DNA of 64,000 nt from Alphaproteobacteria bacterium (GCA_013389115.1 JACADY010000004.1:1-64000); one strand, 5' to 3'. Counted from the first letter of the stretch, positions 16,823 through 26,229 are shown. Numbers and translations: made by a program. Notes: generated by a model from the letters alone, not told the origin.

Positions 16823-17227
16823 ATGATCGGTCTCGTCATCGTCACGCATGGGCGGCTCGCCCAAGAGCTGCTCGCGGCCATGGAGCACGTGGTTGGTCCC
16901 CAACACTATGTGAAGTCGGTCTCGATCGGGCCCGACGACGACATGGAACAGCGCCGGGCCGATATCCTCGCCGCTGTCAAATCGGTCGAACTGGGGGATG
17001 GCGTCATCATCCTCACCGACATGTTCGGCGGCACACCCTCCAACCTTTCCATCTCGATCATGGACAAGTCGCGGGTCGAGGTGATCGCGGGTGTCAATCT
17101 GCCCATGCTGATCAAACTTGCCTCGGTGAGGGTTCATGGCACGCTCGAATCGGCCTCGCGCGATGCACAGGAAGCGGGCCGGAAATATATCCGCGTCGCC
17201 AGCCAGGAGCTCGCATCCGGGCGATGA
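16823..17227 (+). CDS. PTS EIIA component, mannose family (regulatory)
   Basis: A 134-residue EIIA(Man)-type phosphocarrier with the phospho-accepting His in IVTHGRLAQELL near the N terminus. DMFGGTPSNLSISI is the conserved active-site loop. The ATG at 16823 (MIGLVIVTHG) matches the family start; a longer frame from 16718 runs through the end of hprK. No IIB, IIC or IID partner is present, so it receives phosphate from HPr for signalling rather than transport. It overlaps ptsH by four bases (ATGA). Confidence 0.93.
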   Translation: MIGLVIVTHGRLAQELLAAMEHVVGPQHYVKSVSIGPDDDMEQRRADILAAVKSVELGDGVIILTDMFGGTPSNLSISIMDKSRVEVIAGVNLPMLIKLASVRVHGTLESASRDAQEAGRKYIRVASQELASGR

Positions 17228-17499
17228 GTTCCGTTTCGCGCGAACTGGCGATCATCAATTCGCGCGGATTGCACGCGCGCGCGTCGGCCAAGTTCGTGCG
17301 GCTTGCCTCCAGCTTTTCCAGCGAGATCACCGTCAGCAAGGACGGCATCAGCGTCAATGCGCGCTCGATGCTGGGGCTCTTAACCTTGGGCGCGGCCGCT
17401 GGAACCGCCGTAACCGTAAGTGCGTCGGGCGCCGATGCCGACGCGGCCCTCGCGGCCCTTGCCGATCTCGTCGCGGCGCGGTTCGGAGAGGCCGATTGA
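17224..17499 (+). CDS. ptsH: Phosphocarrier protein HPr
   Basis: A 91-residue PTS phosphocarrier. The active His is in SRGLHARASAKF. The regulatory serine that HprK modifies is in VNARSMLGLLTLGA. Both sites are intact, so the protein can be charged by EI (not in the window) and modulated by the HprK encoded two genes upstream. It is the last gene of the chvI-to-ptsH cluster. Confidence 0.95.
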   Translation: MSSVSRELAIINSRGLHARASAKFVRLASSFSSEITVSKDGISVNARSMLGLLTLGAAAGTAVTVSASGADADAALAALADLVAARFGEAD

Positions 17500-17668
17500 A
17501 CAGCTTGCAACCGCCCTTTCCCGCCTTATCTCGCTTTCACCATGCGTTCACGCGGCGCATAGGAGACTTCGGGCTTGATGCCGCCTGCGTCTGCGCATCA
17601 GGTTAGAGGTGGGTGTCCGTCCATCGCTGTGCCTTAAACTGCCCATGCTGTTTTCAACGAGGAGTTCC

Positions 17669-18604
17669 ATGACCAACAGACTGATCCGCTCCTTGCGCGG
17701 TGCCCTTGCCGCAGCGCTGACGGCGGGCTTTGCGTTCAGCGCGAGCATGGCCAAGGCCGAGGGCCCGATGACGCCGCTCGCCGGCTCGGTCCAGGTCACG
17801 CCGGCGATCTGGACCATCGCCAAGCCCAACGGGCGCAGCATCACCCTGTTCGGCTCGGTCCATCTCCTTCCCGGCGACAAGGACTGGCGCACGCCCGCGC
17901 TGCAAGAGGCGTTCGAGGGCGCGGAGGTGATCGTGCTTGAGACGGATGTCGCGGCGGCAGGTGGGCCTGAGATGCAGGCCTATGTTCAGCAGGTGGGCAT
18001 CAACGCGCCCGGCACGACCTTGCGCAGCCAGCTCGATGCAACGACGCTCGAGCACTATCGCACGGCGATGGGCGCGCTCGGCCTGCCGCTCGAGGCGCTG
18101 GATCCGTTGCGTCCCTGGCTTGCGTCGCTGACGATGACCGTCGTCTATGCGCAGAAACAGGGCTTTGATCCCAATAGCGGCGTCGATGCGCAAATCGCCG
18201 CCGCGGGCAAAATGGCGGGCAAGACCTTCGACTATTTCGAGACGCCGCAGGAGCAGATCGATTTCTTCGCAAAGATGCCCGAACCGCAGCAATTGAAACT
18301 GCTCATGATCACCGCACGCGACCTCACGGCCGATCCTGAACAGCTCGCCAAGCTGGTCGCGGCATGGGAAAAAGGCGATGTCGCCCAGCTCGACACGCTC
18401 ATGAACGATGCCATGGCAGAGGTGCCGGAGGTCGACAAGATGCTGCTCACCGACCGCAATGCGCGCTGGGTGGAGACGATCGCCGGGCGCTACATGGCGG
18501 ACGAGAACGACTATCTCATCGTCGTGGGCGCGGGCCATCTTGCCGGTGAGGGCAGCGTGCCGGAAATGCTGCGCGCCAAGGGCATTACGGTGAGCGGGCC
18601 TTGA
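17669..18604 (+). CDS. TraB/GumN family exported protein
   Basis: A 311-residue protein of the TraB/GumN (PF01963-type) superfamily. A signal peptide (SLRGALAAALTAGFAFSASMAKA) precedes the domain. The two family GxxH motifs are FGSVHLLPGD near the N terminus and VGAGHLAGEGSV near the C terminus, with a conserved acidic LETD between. The family resembles Tiki-type metalloproteases, but a reaction is not established for bacterial members. The ATG at 17669 has GAGGAG five bases upstream. It is followed by a strong hairpin terminator. Confidence 0.88.
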   Translation: MTNRLIRSLRGALAAALTAGFAFSASMAKAEGPMTPLAGSVQVTPAIWTIAKPNGRSITLFGSVHLLPGDKDWRTPALQEAFEGAEVIVLETDVAAAGGPEMQAYVQQVGINAPGTTLRSQLDATTLEHYRTAMGALGLPLEALDPLRPWLASLTMTVVYAQKQGFDPNSGVDAQIAAAGKMAGKTFDYFETPQEQIDFFAKMPEPQQLKLLMITARDLTADPEQLAKLVAAWEKGDVAQLDTLMNDAMAEVPEVDKMLLTDRNARWVETIAGRYMADENDYLIVVGAGHLAGEGSVPEMLRAKGITVSGP

Positions 18605-18636
18605 TGGCCGCCCATCCTTGCTGCGACAGGTACAAG

Positions 18637-18666
18637 AAAGGCCCGGGAGCGATCCCGGGCCTTATC
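18637..18666 (+). terminator. Hairpin terminator between convergent genes
   Basis: A perfect 10-bp stem AGGCCCGGGA/TCCCGGGCCT with a GCGA tetraloop (18639-18662), followed by TTATC. On the minus strand the exit is TTCTTGT. It lies between the TraB/GumN gene and the convergent crystallin gene, and could serve both. Confidence 0.75.
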
Positions 18667-18688
18667 GCTTGCAGAGGGCGGATTTCCC

Positions 18689-19579
18689 CTATCGGCTGAT
18701 CCGGCGAACCGAGGAAATGCTGTCGTTCATCCGCCAATCGGCCAGATTGCCCACATCGCCATCAACGGTCACGCAGCGGCCGCGAAAGCCACTGTCGCTG
18801 CAGAGCTGCCAACGGCCGCCCGACAGGCGCAGCGAGGACGCAGCATCATTGAAGCCGATCGCGGCGAGATTGCTTTCCTCATAGCGGATCGTGCGCGAGG
18901 GTCCGCGATAGCCGCTATCGCGATAAAGCGTGATCTCGGCGCCGCGGCCGCCACCAGGTCGGCCGGGACCGTCCCAGTCGTCGGGTCCGCGATAGCCTTC
19001 GCGAATCGAGCTGATCTGATTGTTAAGGCCGACCGCACGCATGTCGGCGATGTCCTCGCGGATCGTGTAGCAGCCGCGATAGCCCGAATGGCGGCAAATC
19101 TGCCAGGTTCCGCCCAGGACCCGCACCGAGGAGCCCTGATCGTTGAGGCCGAGCGCGGCGAGATTGGCGATGTCGTCAGTGAAAACCCATGAACGGCCAC
19201 GGAAATTCGTGCGCTCATAGATCACGATCGCCGAGCGCTCGCTGCCCGAACCATCGCGCCGGACGGGCCGAAGCGAGGAGACGGCATCCTGAAAGGGCGT
19301 GCCATTCAGGTTGCGGACAGAGTTCGTGAAGCGGCGGCAATCGCCGCGAAAATCGACGCCATTGCACAACAGCCAGGCGCCGCTGTTGATCCTGAAACTC
19401 GAGATCGCATTCGAAATGCCCCAGTCACGCAGGTTGTTCACACCATGGCGTAGCGTGACGCAGCGGCCACGCATGTCGTTGTCTTCGCATACGGTGATGG
19501 ACGGTTCGGCCGAAGCCGAGGCGGTTCCTGCCGCCAACAAGAAAATCACCGCCAAGGCAGCACGCCAATTCCAGGTCAT
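18689..19579 (-). CDS. Secreted beta/gamma-crystallin domain protein
   Basis: A 296-residue exported protein (signal WNWRAALAVIFLLAAGTASA). It contains three beta/gamma-crystallin domains, about 30-105, 117-195 and 214-294. Each has two Greek-key motifs recognisable by the F/Y-RG turn (MRGRCVTL, FRGDCRRF, FRGRSWVF, YRGCYTI, YRGPSRTI, FRGRCVTV) and a closing xxSSxR. An Arg/Gly/Pro-rich linker separates domains two and three. The N/D-N/D-x-x-S-S calcium-site pattern is partly present (FNDAASSLR, MNDSISSVR), so calcium binding is plausible. Several cysteine pairs suggest disulfides. The role is unknown; stress protection or surface structure is possible. Confidence 0.8.
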   Translation of the reverse strand: MTWNWRAALAVIFLLAAGTASASAEPSITVCEDNDMRGRCVTLRHGVNNLRDWGISNAISSFRINSGAWLLCNGVDFRGDCRRFTNSVRNLNGTPFQDAVSSLRPVRRDGSGSERSAIVIYERTNFRGRSWVFTDDIANLAALGLNDQGSSVRVLGGTWQICRHSGYRGCYTIREDIADMRAVGLNNQISSIREGYRGPDDWDGPGRPGGGRGAEITLYRDSGYRGPSRTIRYEESNLAAIGFNDAASSLRLSGGRWQLCSDSGFRGRCVTVDGDVGNLADWRMNDSISSVRRISR

Positions 19580-19958
19580 GAGCTTCCCTCCTCAAGATTA
19601 CCCGGTTTTAACCATCGGCCGTGACAGGTCAATGTAACGGCCGGCACAACGCGCGCTGTCCCTCGCGCCGGATAGGTTTGGCGCTTGCCTATCCCACACC
19701 TCAACAACTGGTTGAGAATGCGCCTCGCCATTGCGCGGCTTGCGGAACAAGAGGAGGGGGAAAAATTTTTGAAATCAAATACCTGGAACGCTCGAAATAT
19801 CGCTATTTTTCAATGCTCTATCTCCATTGTGGATTCCCCAGGAGGACATAAGGATTTCTTTATGCGCCCCTTGCGCCCTGCCATCGCCGCTGCTAGAGGA
19901 TCGCTCTGGCCGCCGCGTGCGGCCCCAACGTCTTCTCCCAGCCCCTTGGAGCTGCCCC
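19580..19958. other. Intergenic region upstream of ahcY
   Basis: About 380 bases between the divergent crystallin gene and ahcY. No coding sequence is credible. It is AT-rich near 19760-19820, a probable promoter zone. It contains one strong 18-bp palindrome (19847-19864), listed separately. I see no conserved SAM-II or SAH riboswitch core. Confidence 0.45.
19847..19864. promoter_or_regulatory. Palindromic operator candidate upstream of ahcY (SahR-like)
   Basis: CATAAGGATTTCTTTATG is an imperfect 18-bp palindrome about 95 bases before the ahcY start. From memory it resembles the CATAAAGATATCTTTATG-type site proposed for ArsR-family SAH-responsive regulators of the methionine cycle in alphaproteobacteria. 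The position and target gene fit. The regulator itself is not in the window. Confidence 0.5.
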
Positions 19959-21362
19959 ATGAAATTCACCGATTATCTCGTCAAAGACATCGCGCTCGCC
20001 GATTGGGGGCGCAAAGAAATCGCGATGGCCGAGACCGAGATGCCGGGTCTCATGGCGGTGCGGGAGGAGTTCGGCGCCGCCCAGCCGCTCAAAGGCGCGC
20101 GGATCGCCGGATCGCTGCACATGACGATCCAGACGGCCGTCCTCATCGAAACGCTGAAGGCGCTTGGCGCCGACATACGCTGGGTGTCGTGCAATATCTA
20201 CTCGACGCAGGATCATGCCGCCGCCGCGATCGCCGCGGCCGGCATCCCCGTCTTTGCCTATAAAGGCGAGAGCCTTGAAGAGTATTGGGAATATACGCGC
20301 AAGCTGTTCGAGTGGCATGACGGCGGCACGCCCAACATGATTCTCGATGACGGCGGCGATGCGACGCTCTTCGTGCATCTGGGGGTGCGGGCCGAGAACG
20401 GCGATACGGCGTTCCTCAAGAACCCCTCATCGGAAGAGGAGCAGATCCTGTTCGCGCTGATCGAACGCACGCTGAAGGAAAAGCGCTCTGATTGGTTCCG
20501 CTCGATCGCCGAGGCCATTCGCGGCGTGTCGGAGGAAACGACGACAGGCGTCAACCGCCTGCGGCAGATGGCGGCGCGCGGCGAACTCCTCTTTCCTGCG
20601 ATCAATGTCAACGACGCGGTGACGAAGTCGAAGTTCGACAATCTCTATGGCTGCCGCGAAAGCCTGGTCGATGGGATCCGGCGCGGCACAGACGTCATGA
20701 TGGCGGGCAAGGTTGCTATGGTGGCGGGCTTTGGCGATGTGGGCAAGGGCTCGGCCGCCTCGCTGCGCCAGGCGGGCTGCCGCGTGATGGTGTCGGAGGT
20801 CGATCCCATCTGCGCGCTGCAAGCCGCGATGGAGGGCTATCAAGTGGTGACGATGGACGATGCGGCGCCGATCGCCGATATCTTCGTTACCGCCACGGGC
20901 AACAAGGATGTGATCACGGTCGATCACATGAGGGCGATGAAGCACCGCGCGGTCGTGTGCAATATCGGCCATTTCGACAACGAGATTCAGGTCGCTGCCC
21001 TGAAGAACTTCACCTGGCACAATGTGAAGCCGCAGGTGGACGAGATCGAATTTCCGGACGGAAAGCGGATCATCCTGCTCTCCGAGGGCCGGCTTGTGAA
21101 TCTTGGCAACGCGATGGGGCATCCCAGCTTTGTCATGAGCGCCTCCTTCACCAACCAGACGCTGGCGCAGATCGAGCTTTTCAACCACGCCGAGCGCTAT
21201 GAGAAGAACGTCTACACGCTGCCCAAGCATCTTGATGAGAAGGTCGCGATGCTGCACCTCGCCAAGGTCGGGGCGAAGCTGACGAAATTGTCGGACGAAC
21301 AGGCGGCCTATATCGGGGTTACGCAGGAAGGACCGTTCAAGCCCGATCACTACCGGTACTGA
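19959..21362 (+). CDS. ahcY: Adenosylhomocysteinase
   Basis: Hydrolyses S-adenosylhomocysteine to adenosine and homocysteine, relieving methyltransferase inhibition. At 467 residues it is the usual alphaproteobacterial length. Motifs include [15 protein letters not shown], the insert-bearing central part ([17 protein letters not shown]), the NAD-binding loop [15 protein letters not shown] and the C-terminal KPDHYRY. The ATG at 19959 has GGAG seven bases upstream. Longer readings are not homologous. It is followed by REP repeats and divL, matching the rhizobial order. Confidence 0.97.
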   Translation: MKFTDYLVKDIALADWGRKEIAMAETEMPGLMAVREEFGAAQPLKGARIAGSLHMTIQTAVLIETLKALGADIRWVSCNIYSTQDHAAAAIAAAGIPVFAYKGESLEEYWEYTRKLFEWHDGGTPNMILDDGGDATLFVHLGVRAENGDTAFLKNPSSEEEQILFALIERTLKEKRSDWFRSIAEAIRGVSEETTTGVNRLRQMAARGELLFPAINVNDAVTKSKFDNLYGCRESLVDGIRRGTDVMMAGKVAMVAGFGDVGKGSAASLRQAGCRVMVSEVDPICALQAAMEGYQVVTMDDAAPIADIFVTATGNKDVITVDHMRAMKHRAVVCNIGHFDNEIQVAALKNFTWHNVKPQVDEIEFPDGKRIILLSEGRLVNLGNAMGHPSFVMSASFTNQTLAQIELFNHAERYEKNVYTLPKHLDEKVAMLHLAKVGAKLTKLSDEQAAYIGVTQEGPFKPDHYRY

Positions 21363-21365
21363 GGG

Positions 21366-21730
21366 CGGCTCGCGGGCTCGCCCTTGGCGGGCAGCGAAGG
21401 ATGAGGCCCACTGCTCCCTCCCCTTGCAAAGGGGAGGGCAAGGGGTGGGGATCGTTTTGGCTTGGCCAGGGGCCCGCCCCCCCACCTGCGCCTCCCCCTT
21501 TCAGGGGGAGGAGAAATTTTGGTGATCCTCGTCCTGAGGTGGCGCGTCAGCGCCCTCGAAGGATGAGGCGGCGTGTGAAAGATGGATGGCCCGGTCGAAG
21601 CCGGGCCATGACACAACGACGTCATTCTCGAGCCCGCTTTTAGCGGGCGAAGAGAATCCAGGATTCTTGCGCTGGATCCTCTTCGCGGCTCACGCCGCTC
21701 GAGGATGACGGGCACGATCGATGGCCCACC
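21366..21730. repeat. REP-like repeat cluster (intergenic 21363-21979)
   Basis: Between ahcY and divL. It contains CTCCCTCCCCTTGCAAAGGG-type palindromes (about 21415-21450 and 21478-21520), a CCTCGTCCTGAGG..GGATGAGG element (about 21526-21569), and the ATGGATGGCCCGG..CCGGGCCATGAC palindrome (21582-21612). A further inverted pair GTCATTCTCGAGCCCGC..GAGGATGACGG lies at about 21621-21710. The rest, to 21979, holds no convincing gene and presumably contains the divL promoter. The frame open upstream of divL there is not family-like. Confidence 0.7.
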
Positions 21731-21979
21731 TTCGCGAGCCAGGACATGTTGGGGTCCCGTCCCCTTCCCCTGCCCTTATCCCCCTCCCTCGCCAGTGCCC
21801 TATCATTGGGGTATGAGGGAACATACACGGGGGGGATGGTGCTTCACTTTCCCGCACGCTTTTACTTTTTCTTAACCGGAACAGATTCACCCAGCGACTC
21901 AGGGTCTCTATCATCCCAAACAGGAATGATTCGTCGACCGGCTCGCTGCCGCGGCGCACAAGAAGGGGCTCCCCGGGGC

Positions 21980-24412
21980 ATGGACATCAAGGAGAGAGAG
22001 ATCACGCCGCGCTGGCGGCGGCGCCTCCGCCTTGGCCGGCTCCTTGGTGCAACCGCCGCCTTGACGCTGGCCCAAAGCGGGCCTGCGCTTGCGGCGGGTC
22101 CCCTCATCACGCCAGACGCCATTCTCAGCCTCACCACTTTCGGCGCCATCGCCATGGCCCTCGGCTTCGGGCTCATGGCCTATAACGAGCGGCGGCAGCG
22201 CAACGAAGAGGTGCATGAGCTGGAACAGAACGCCGCCGCCTTGCGCGCGCGGCTCGCCAGGGCGGAGCGCCTGCTGCATGCCGATCCGGGCGGCATCTTC
22301 ATTTGGAGCCATCCTGCCGCCGAACCGGACAAGCGGGGCGCGGGGCGGCGCCTTTTGTCGAGCGTGCTTGCCGGGGCGCAGGGACTTGATCTTGCCGCTG
22401 CGCTTGAGCAACTGAAGGTCCATGGCGAGCCTTTCGGCCTCGATCTGCGCGGCGATGACGGCCTTGCCTATCGGGCGGAGGGAAGGCCCGTTGGCTCTGG
22501 CGTCGCGCTTTGGCTGCGGTCCGCGCCAGAGATTGGCAGCCTCGCTAAGGAGGCGCCGCCGCCAGCACCCGTCCTTGCCGCGTCTGAGGCCGAGAGCGTT
22601 CTTGATTCGCTTCCCTTCCCCGTCTGGCGGCGCGACCGGGACCTTGCGCTCACCTGGGTCAATCGCGCCTATGCGATCGCGGCGGGCGTCTCATCTCCGG
22701 GCGAGGCTGTGGCACGCCAGGCCGTGCTCGACCGGCGCGAGCTGCAGCTTGCCAAATCGGCTTTGTCACGGCGTGAGACGGTCTTCGACAAGCGCTATGT
22801 CATTGTCGGCGGGCAGCGCCGCGCGCTGACCCTCACCCTTACCGCGCATGCCGGCGGCGTTGCGGGCGCCGCGCTCGACGTGACGGCGCAGGACGAGCTT
22901 GAGCAGCGCCTGCAGCGCCATATCGATGCGCATGACGATACGCTCGACAAGCTGAAAACCGCGGTCGCCGTGTTCAACGCCGACCAGAAGCTTGCCTATT
23001 ACAATCGCGCCTATGCGAAACTCTGGGGGCTCGATCCCTCCTGGCTCGATGCCCATCCGAGCGATGGCGAAATCCTCGAGAAGCTGCGCGCGATGCGCAA
23101 ACTGCCCGAGCAGCGCGACTTTCCCGCATGGAAGCGCGAGCGTCTTGCCCTTTATCGCAGTCCGCCTGAAGGCATGGATGAGTTCTGGCACCTGCCCGGC
23201 GATACGACGATCCGCGTCATGTGCCAGCCGCATCCCCTGGGCGGCCTGCTTTTCCTTTATGACGATGTCACCAATGAACTGACGCTGGAGCGCAACTACA
23301 ACACGCTCATCACGGTGCAGAAGGAAACGCTCGATTCGCTTTCCGAAGGCGTCGCCGTATTCGGCGCCGACGGGCGGCTCACGCTTTCCAATGCCGCCTT
23401 CGGCAGGATCTGGAACCTGCCGCCCGATCTCTTGAGCGGGCCTGTTCACTTCCAAGAGCTTGCGTCGCATTGCCGGCCGATGGTGCGCGAGGAAGAGGAC
23501 TGGGCGCGACTCGCCTCCAGTGTCACCGGATTTTCCACCGAGCGGCGGCGCGAGATCGCGCGGATCGAGCGGGTGGACGGCACGGAGCTTGCCGCCGCGG
23601 TGATGCCGCTTCCCGATGGCGCAACGATGCTCTCCTTTGCCGATGTCACCGACGCCGTGCGGGCCGAGCATAATCTTCGCGAGCGCAATCAGGCGCTGGA
23701 GGCCTCCGACCGGCTCAAGACCGAATTCGTCGGGCATGTGAGCTATCAACTGCGCACGCCGCTTGCCTCCATGATCGGCTTTGCCGAAATGCTGCAGCAG
23801 AATTTTGCAGGGCCCCTCAACGCCAAGCAGACCGAGTATCTCGCCAACATCCTCGAGGCGGCGACGCAACTGCGCTCGCTCGTCAACGACATTCTCGATC
23901 TTGCGGTCATCGATGCGGGCGCGATGCAGCTCGACCTGCACGAGACGGCGGTCAAGGACATCGTCGCGAGCGTGATGCCCATGGTCGAGGATCGCGCGGC
24001 CACCGCAGGCGTTGCCATCGCGCTTGAGATCGATCCTGATGCCGGCCTCATTCTCGCCGATGCGCGGCGCATCAAACAGATCGTGTTCAATCTCGTCACC
24101 AACGCGCTCAACTTCACCCCGCCCGGCGGACAGGTGACGATCAGCGCGCGCGCGGCTGAAACGGGCGTCCAGATCGCCGTCACCGACACGGGCGCGGGGA
24201 TTCCGCCCGAGTACCAGCCGCGCGCCTTCGAGCGGTTCGAAAGCCGCACGCAATCGGGCAAGCGCGGCGCGGGGCTCGGCCTTGCACTGGTGCGCAGCTT
24301 TGTCGAGCTGCATGGCGGCTGGGTGTCGCTGTCCTCACAGCCGGGAAAGGGCACGCGCGTGACCTGCCGCTTCCCGCGCCGTCCGGAGATGCGGCGCGAG
24401 GCCGGTGAATAG
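21980..24412 (+). CDS. divL: DivL-type PAS pseudo-histidine kinase
   Basis: An 810-residue cell-cycle regulator. After a short N-terminal region with one or two membrane helices (TTFGAIAMALGFGLMAY) come tandem PAS-like domains (about 200-560) and a kinase-like core. The H-box reads GHVSYQLRTPLASMIGFAEM. The normally phosphorylated His is Tyr589 (codon TAT at 23744), the hallmark of Caulobacter DivL (Tyr550). The catalytic domain is otherwise complete (LVTNALNFTPPGG, TDTGAGIP, GAGLGLALVRSFVELHGG). DivL binds DivK and modulates CckA. The ATG at 21980 is chosen because upstream sequence looks non-coding. Location after ahcY and before tsaE matches rhizobial genomes. Confidence 0.85.
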   Translation: MDIKEREITPRWRRRLRLGRLLGATAALTLAQSGPALAAGPLITPDAILSLTTFGAIAMALGFGLMAYNERRQRNEEVHELEQNAAALRARLARAERLLHADPGGIFIWSHPAAEPDKRGAGRRLLSSVLAGAQGLDLAAALEQLKVHGEPFGLDLRGDDGLAYRAEGRPVGSGVALWLRSAPEIGSLAKEAPPPAPVLAASEAESVLDSLPFPVWRRDRDLALTWVNRAYAIAAGVSSPGEAVARQAVLDRRELQLAKSALSRRETVFDKRYVIVGGQRRALTLTLTAHAGGVAGAALDVTAQDELEQRLQRHIDAHDDTLDKLKTAVAVFNADQKLAYYNRAYAKLWGLDPSWLDAHPSDGEILEKLRAMRKLPEQRDFPAWKRERLALYRSPPEGMDEFWHLPGDTTIRVMCQPHPLGGLLFLYDDVTNELTLERNYNTLITVQKETLDSLSEGVAVFGADGRLTLSNAAFGRIWNLPPDLLSGPVHFQELASHCRPMVREEEDWARLASSVTGFSTERRREIARIERVDGTELAAAVMPLPDGATMLSFADVTDAVRAEHNLRERNQALEASDRLKTEFVGHVSYQLRTPLASMIGFAEMLQQNFAGPLNAKQTEYLANILEAATQLRSLVNDILDLAVIDAGAMQLDLHETAVKDIVASVMPMVEDRAATAGVAIALEIDPDAGLILADARRIKQIVFNLVTNALNFTPPGGQVTISARAAETGVQIAVTDTGAGIPPEYQPRAFERFESRTQSGKRGAGLGLALVRSFVELHGGWVSLSSQPGKGTRVTCRFPRRPEMRREAGE

Positions 24413-24433
24413 GCGCTGCGCGGCGGCTCGTCT

Positions 24434-24754
24434 TTAGTGCTGGCTCTCCGGCATCCGGACGACAAGACCGTCGAGTGCCTCGGAGACCTTGATCTGACAG
24501 GAGAGGCGCGAGTTCTCTTTCACCTCGCTCGCAAAATCGAGCATGGTCTGCTCCATGTCGCTCTTGGGCTCAAGCTTGGAGAGCCATTCCTCACCGACAT
24601 AGACATGACACGTCGCGCAGGCGCAGGCGCCGCCGCAATCGGCATCGATGCCGGGAACCAGATTCTTGACGGCACCTTCCATCACAGACCAGCCGTTCGG
24701 CACCTCAAGGACGTGCTCTTTGCCGTTGTGCTCAATGTACTTGATCTTCGCCAT
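24434..24754 (-). CDS. [2Fe-2S] ferredoxin, adrenodoxin type
   Basis: A 106-residue electron carrier. The cluster ligands follow the C-x5-C-x2-C pattern in [15 protein letters not shown], with the fourth cysteine in [10 protein letters not shown]. The C-terminal [13 protein letters not shown] is typical of adrenodoxin/putidaredoxin-like ferredoxins. These take electrons from an FAD ferredoxin reductase and serve P450s or Fe-S assembly. A matching reductase is encoded 145 bases upstream on the same strand. Confidence 0.93.
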   Translation of the reverse strand: MAKIKYIEHNGKEHVLEVPNGWSVMEGAVKNLVPGIDADCGGACACATCHVYVGEEWLSKLEPKSDMEQTMLDFASEVKENSRLSCQIKVSEALDGLVVRMPESQH

Positions 24755-24796
24755 TCCTGTTTACCTTGTCCCTCGGTGTTATTCACGGCCCTGGTT

Positions 24797-24903
24797 CTAG
24801 AGCGGCGTGCCTTCAATCAAAATTGTCCCGCCGCTCTATCCTTTCGGATTGTCGTAACGTTTAGCGGAAAACCGGTATCCACTTGTCCGCACGTTGCTCT
24901 AGA
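24797..24903. repeat. Dispersed repeat, CTAG-edge family, copy D (supplies reductase stop)
   Basis: Bounded by CTAGAGC on the left and GCTCTAG on the right. It contains AGCGGAAAACCGGTATCCAC, which shares the ACCGGTAYCCA core with the copies at 12.5 and 34.0 kb. The left part folds on itself (CTAGAGCGGCG..CGCCGCTCTA). The right edge, CTA at 24899-24901, is the TAG stop codon of the upstream ferredoxin reductase. Confidence 0.7.
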
Positions 24904-26110
24904 TGAGTGCCTTCATCGGCGTGTTTACGTCGGCGAGGCGCTCGGGTGCAATCCTTGCCTTCTTGGCGATGAGCTGGCGGCCTATCATGTATTCAGGAGC
25001 AGCGTTCACGCACTCTACCGCGACCACAACCCCGTCGCGCAAGTGGAAGACGGCGAATTTGCGCGCGGACATTTCGCCCCTGAGGACACGCGCATCGCCG
25101 GGCTCGGAGAGGCCCGCGGACTGCAACTTCAAATCATACTGATCCGACCAGAACCAAGGCACTTCCGCGTAGGGCCTGGGCCTGCCCGCCATTGCGTGCG
25201 CCGCCGCCTTTGCCTGGTCGATGGCGTTCTGGACGCTTTCAAGCCTCAGGCGGCGGTTCATCAGCGGATTGGGGTGCGTCGTGCAATCCCCGGCGGCAAG
25301 GATGTCGGGATCGCTCGTGCGGGCGTTCTCATCGACCAGGATGCCATTGTCGCAGGCAAGGCCCGCATCCGCAGCCAGTTCCATATTGGGCAGGATGCCG
25401 ATGCCAACGATGAGGAGATCGGCGTTGATGCGATCATCGCCCGCGCGGACAGCCTCGAGCTTGCCCTTACCCTCGATGCTGACAGCGCCGCAGCGGGTGC
25501 GGATCGCGACGCCCGCCTTCTTGTGCTCGGCCTCAAAGAAGCTCGAAATCTCCGGCGAGGCCACGCGCGCAAGGACACGATCGGCGATCTCGAGCACGGT
25601 CACTTCGAGCCCGGACTTTGCGGCGACGGCCGCGACCTCAAGGCCTACATAGCCCCCGCCAATGACCGTCAGGCGCGCGCCGGGCTTGAAGTGCGGGCGG
25701 ATCGCATCCACATCGGCGATGTCGCGCAGGTAGAACACGCCTGGAAGCTCGGCATTCGGGCCGCCGAGCCGGCGCACGCGAGAGCCCGTCGCCAGCAGCA
25801 GCTTGCCATAGGGAATGACCTCGCCCGATCCGAGGCGCACCGCCTTTGCCTTGCGGTCGAGCGCCACCACCTTTTGCCCCAGGCGGATCTCAACGGCGGC
25901 CTCCTTATAGAATTCAACCGGACGGATAAGAAGGCGCTCGGCCTCCAACTCTCCGGCGAGGAATTTCTTCGACAGCGGAGGGCGCTGATAGGGGAGATAG
26001 GCCTCATCGCCAATCATCGTGATCGGCGCGGCAACATTCTCGGCCCTCAAGGTCTGAACGGCCTGGGCCGCCGCCTGTCCTGCTCCCACGATCACGATCC
26101 GATCTGACAC
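24899..26110 (-). CDS. FAD-dependent NAD(P)H-ferredoxin reductase
   Basis: A 403-residue flavoprotein of the putidaredoxin/rhodocoxin reductase type. The N-terminal FAD-binding VIVGAGQAAAQAVQTLR, the ATGSRVRRL segment, the NAD-binding VIGGGYVGLEVAAVAAKSG and the second FAD motif DILAAGDCTTHPN are present. Family residues PYQRPPLSK and WFWSDQYDLKLQ also fit. The GTG at 26110 has AAGGAG seven bases upstream. It presumably reduces the [2Fe-2S] ferredoxin encoded downstream; the final acceptor is not encoded here. Its TAG stop lies in the edge of a dispersed repeat. Confidence 0.92.
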   Translation of the reverse strand: MSDRIVIVGAGQAAAQAVQTLRAENVAAPITMIGDEAYLPYQRPPLSKKFLAGELEAERLLIRPVEFYKEAAVEIRLGQKVVALDRKAKAVRLGSGEVIPYGKLLLATGSRVRRLGGPNAELPGVFYLRDIADVDAIRPHFKPGARLTVIGGGYVGLEVAAVAAKSGLEVTVLEIADRVLARVASPEISSFFEAEHKKAGVAIRTRCGAVSIEGKGKLEAVRAGDDRINADLLIVGIGILPNMELAADAGLACDNGILVDENARTSDPDILAAGDCTTHPNPLMNRRLRLESVQNAIDQAKAAAHAMAGRPRPYAEVPWFWSDQYDLKLQSAGLSEPGDARVLRGEMSARKFAVFHLRDGVVVAVECVNAAPEYMIGRQLIAKKARIAPERLADVNTPMKALI

Positions 26111-26229
26111 GCGCTTTCTCCTTATTTTAAGCCAGCTTAGTATTCCCGCTACCATGTCAGACCGCTTTCCGCCAAATCAATGCCCACGCCGATTGCAGCC
26201 CTCGGGGCGGATCGGCTAAATGCCGCAGC

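Noticed and set aside
19580-19958. Possible SAM-II or SAH riboswitch upstream of ahcY
   Set aside because: No matching conserved core; the palindrome there looks like a protein operator instead.
24437-26107. A 556-codon open frame opposite the ferredoxin and reductase genes
   Set aside because: Antisense to two genes with intact cofactor motifs; its own translation is basic and without domains.
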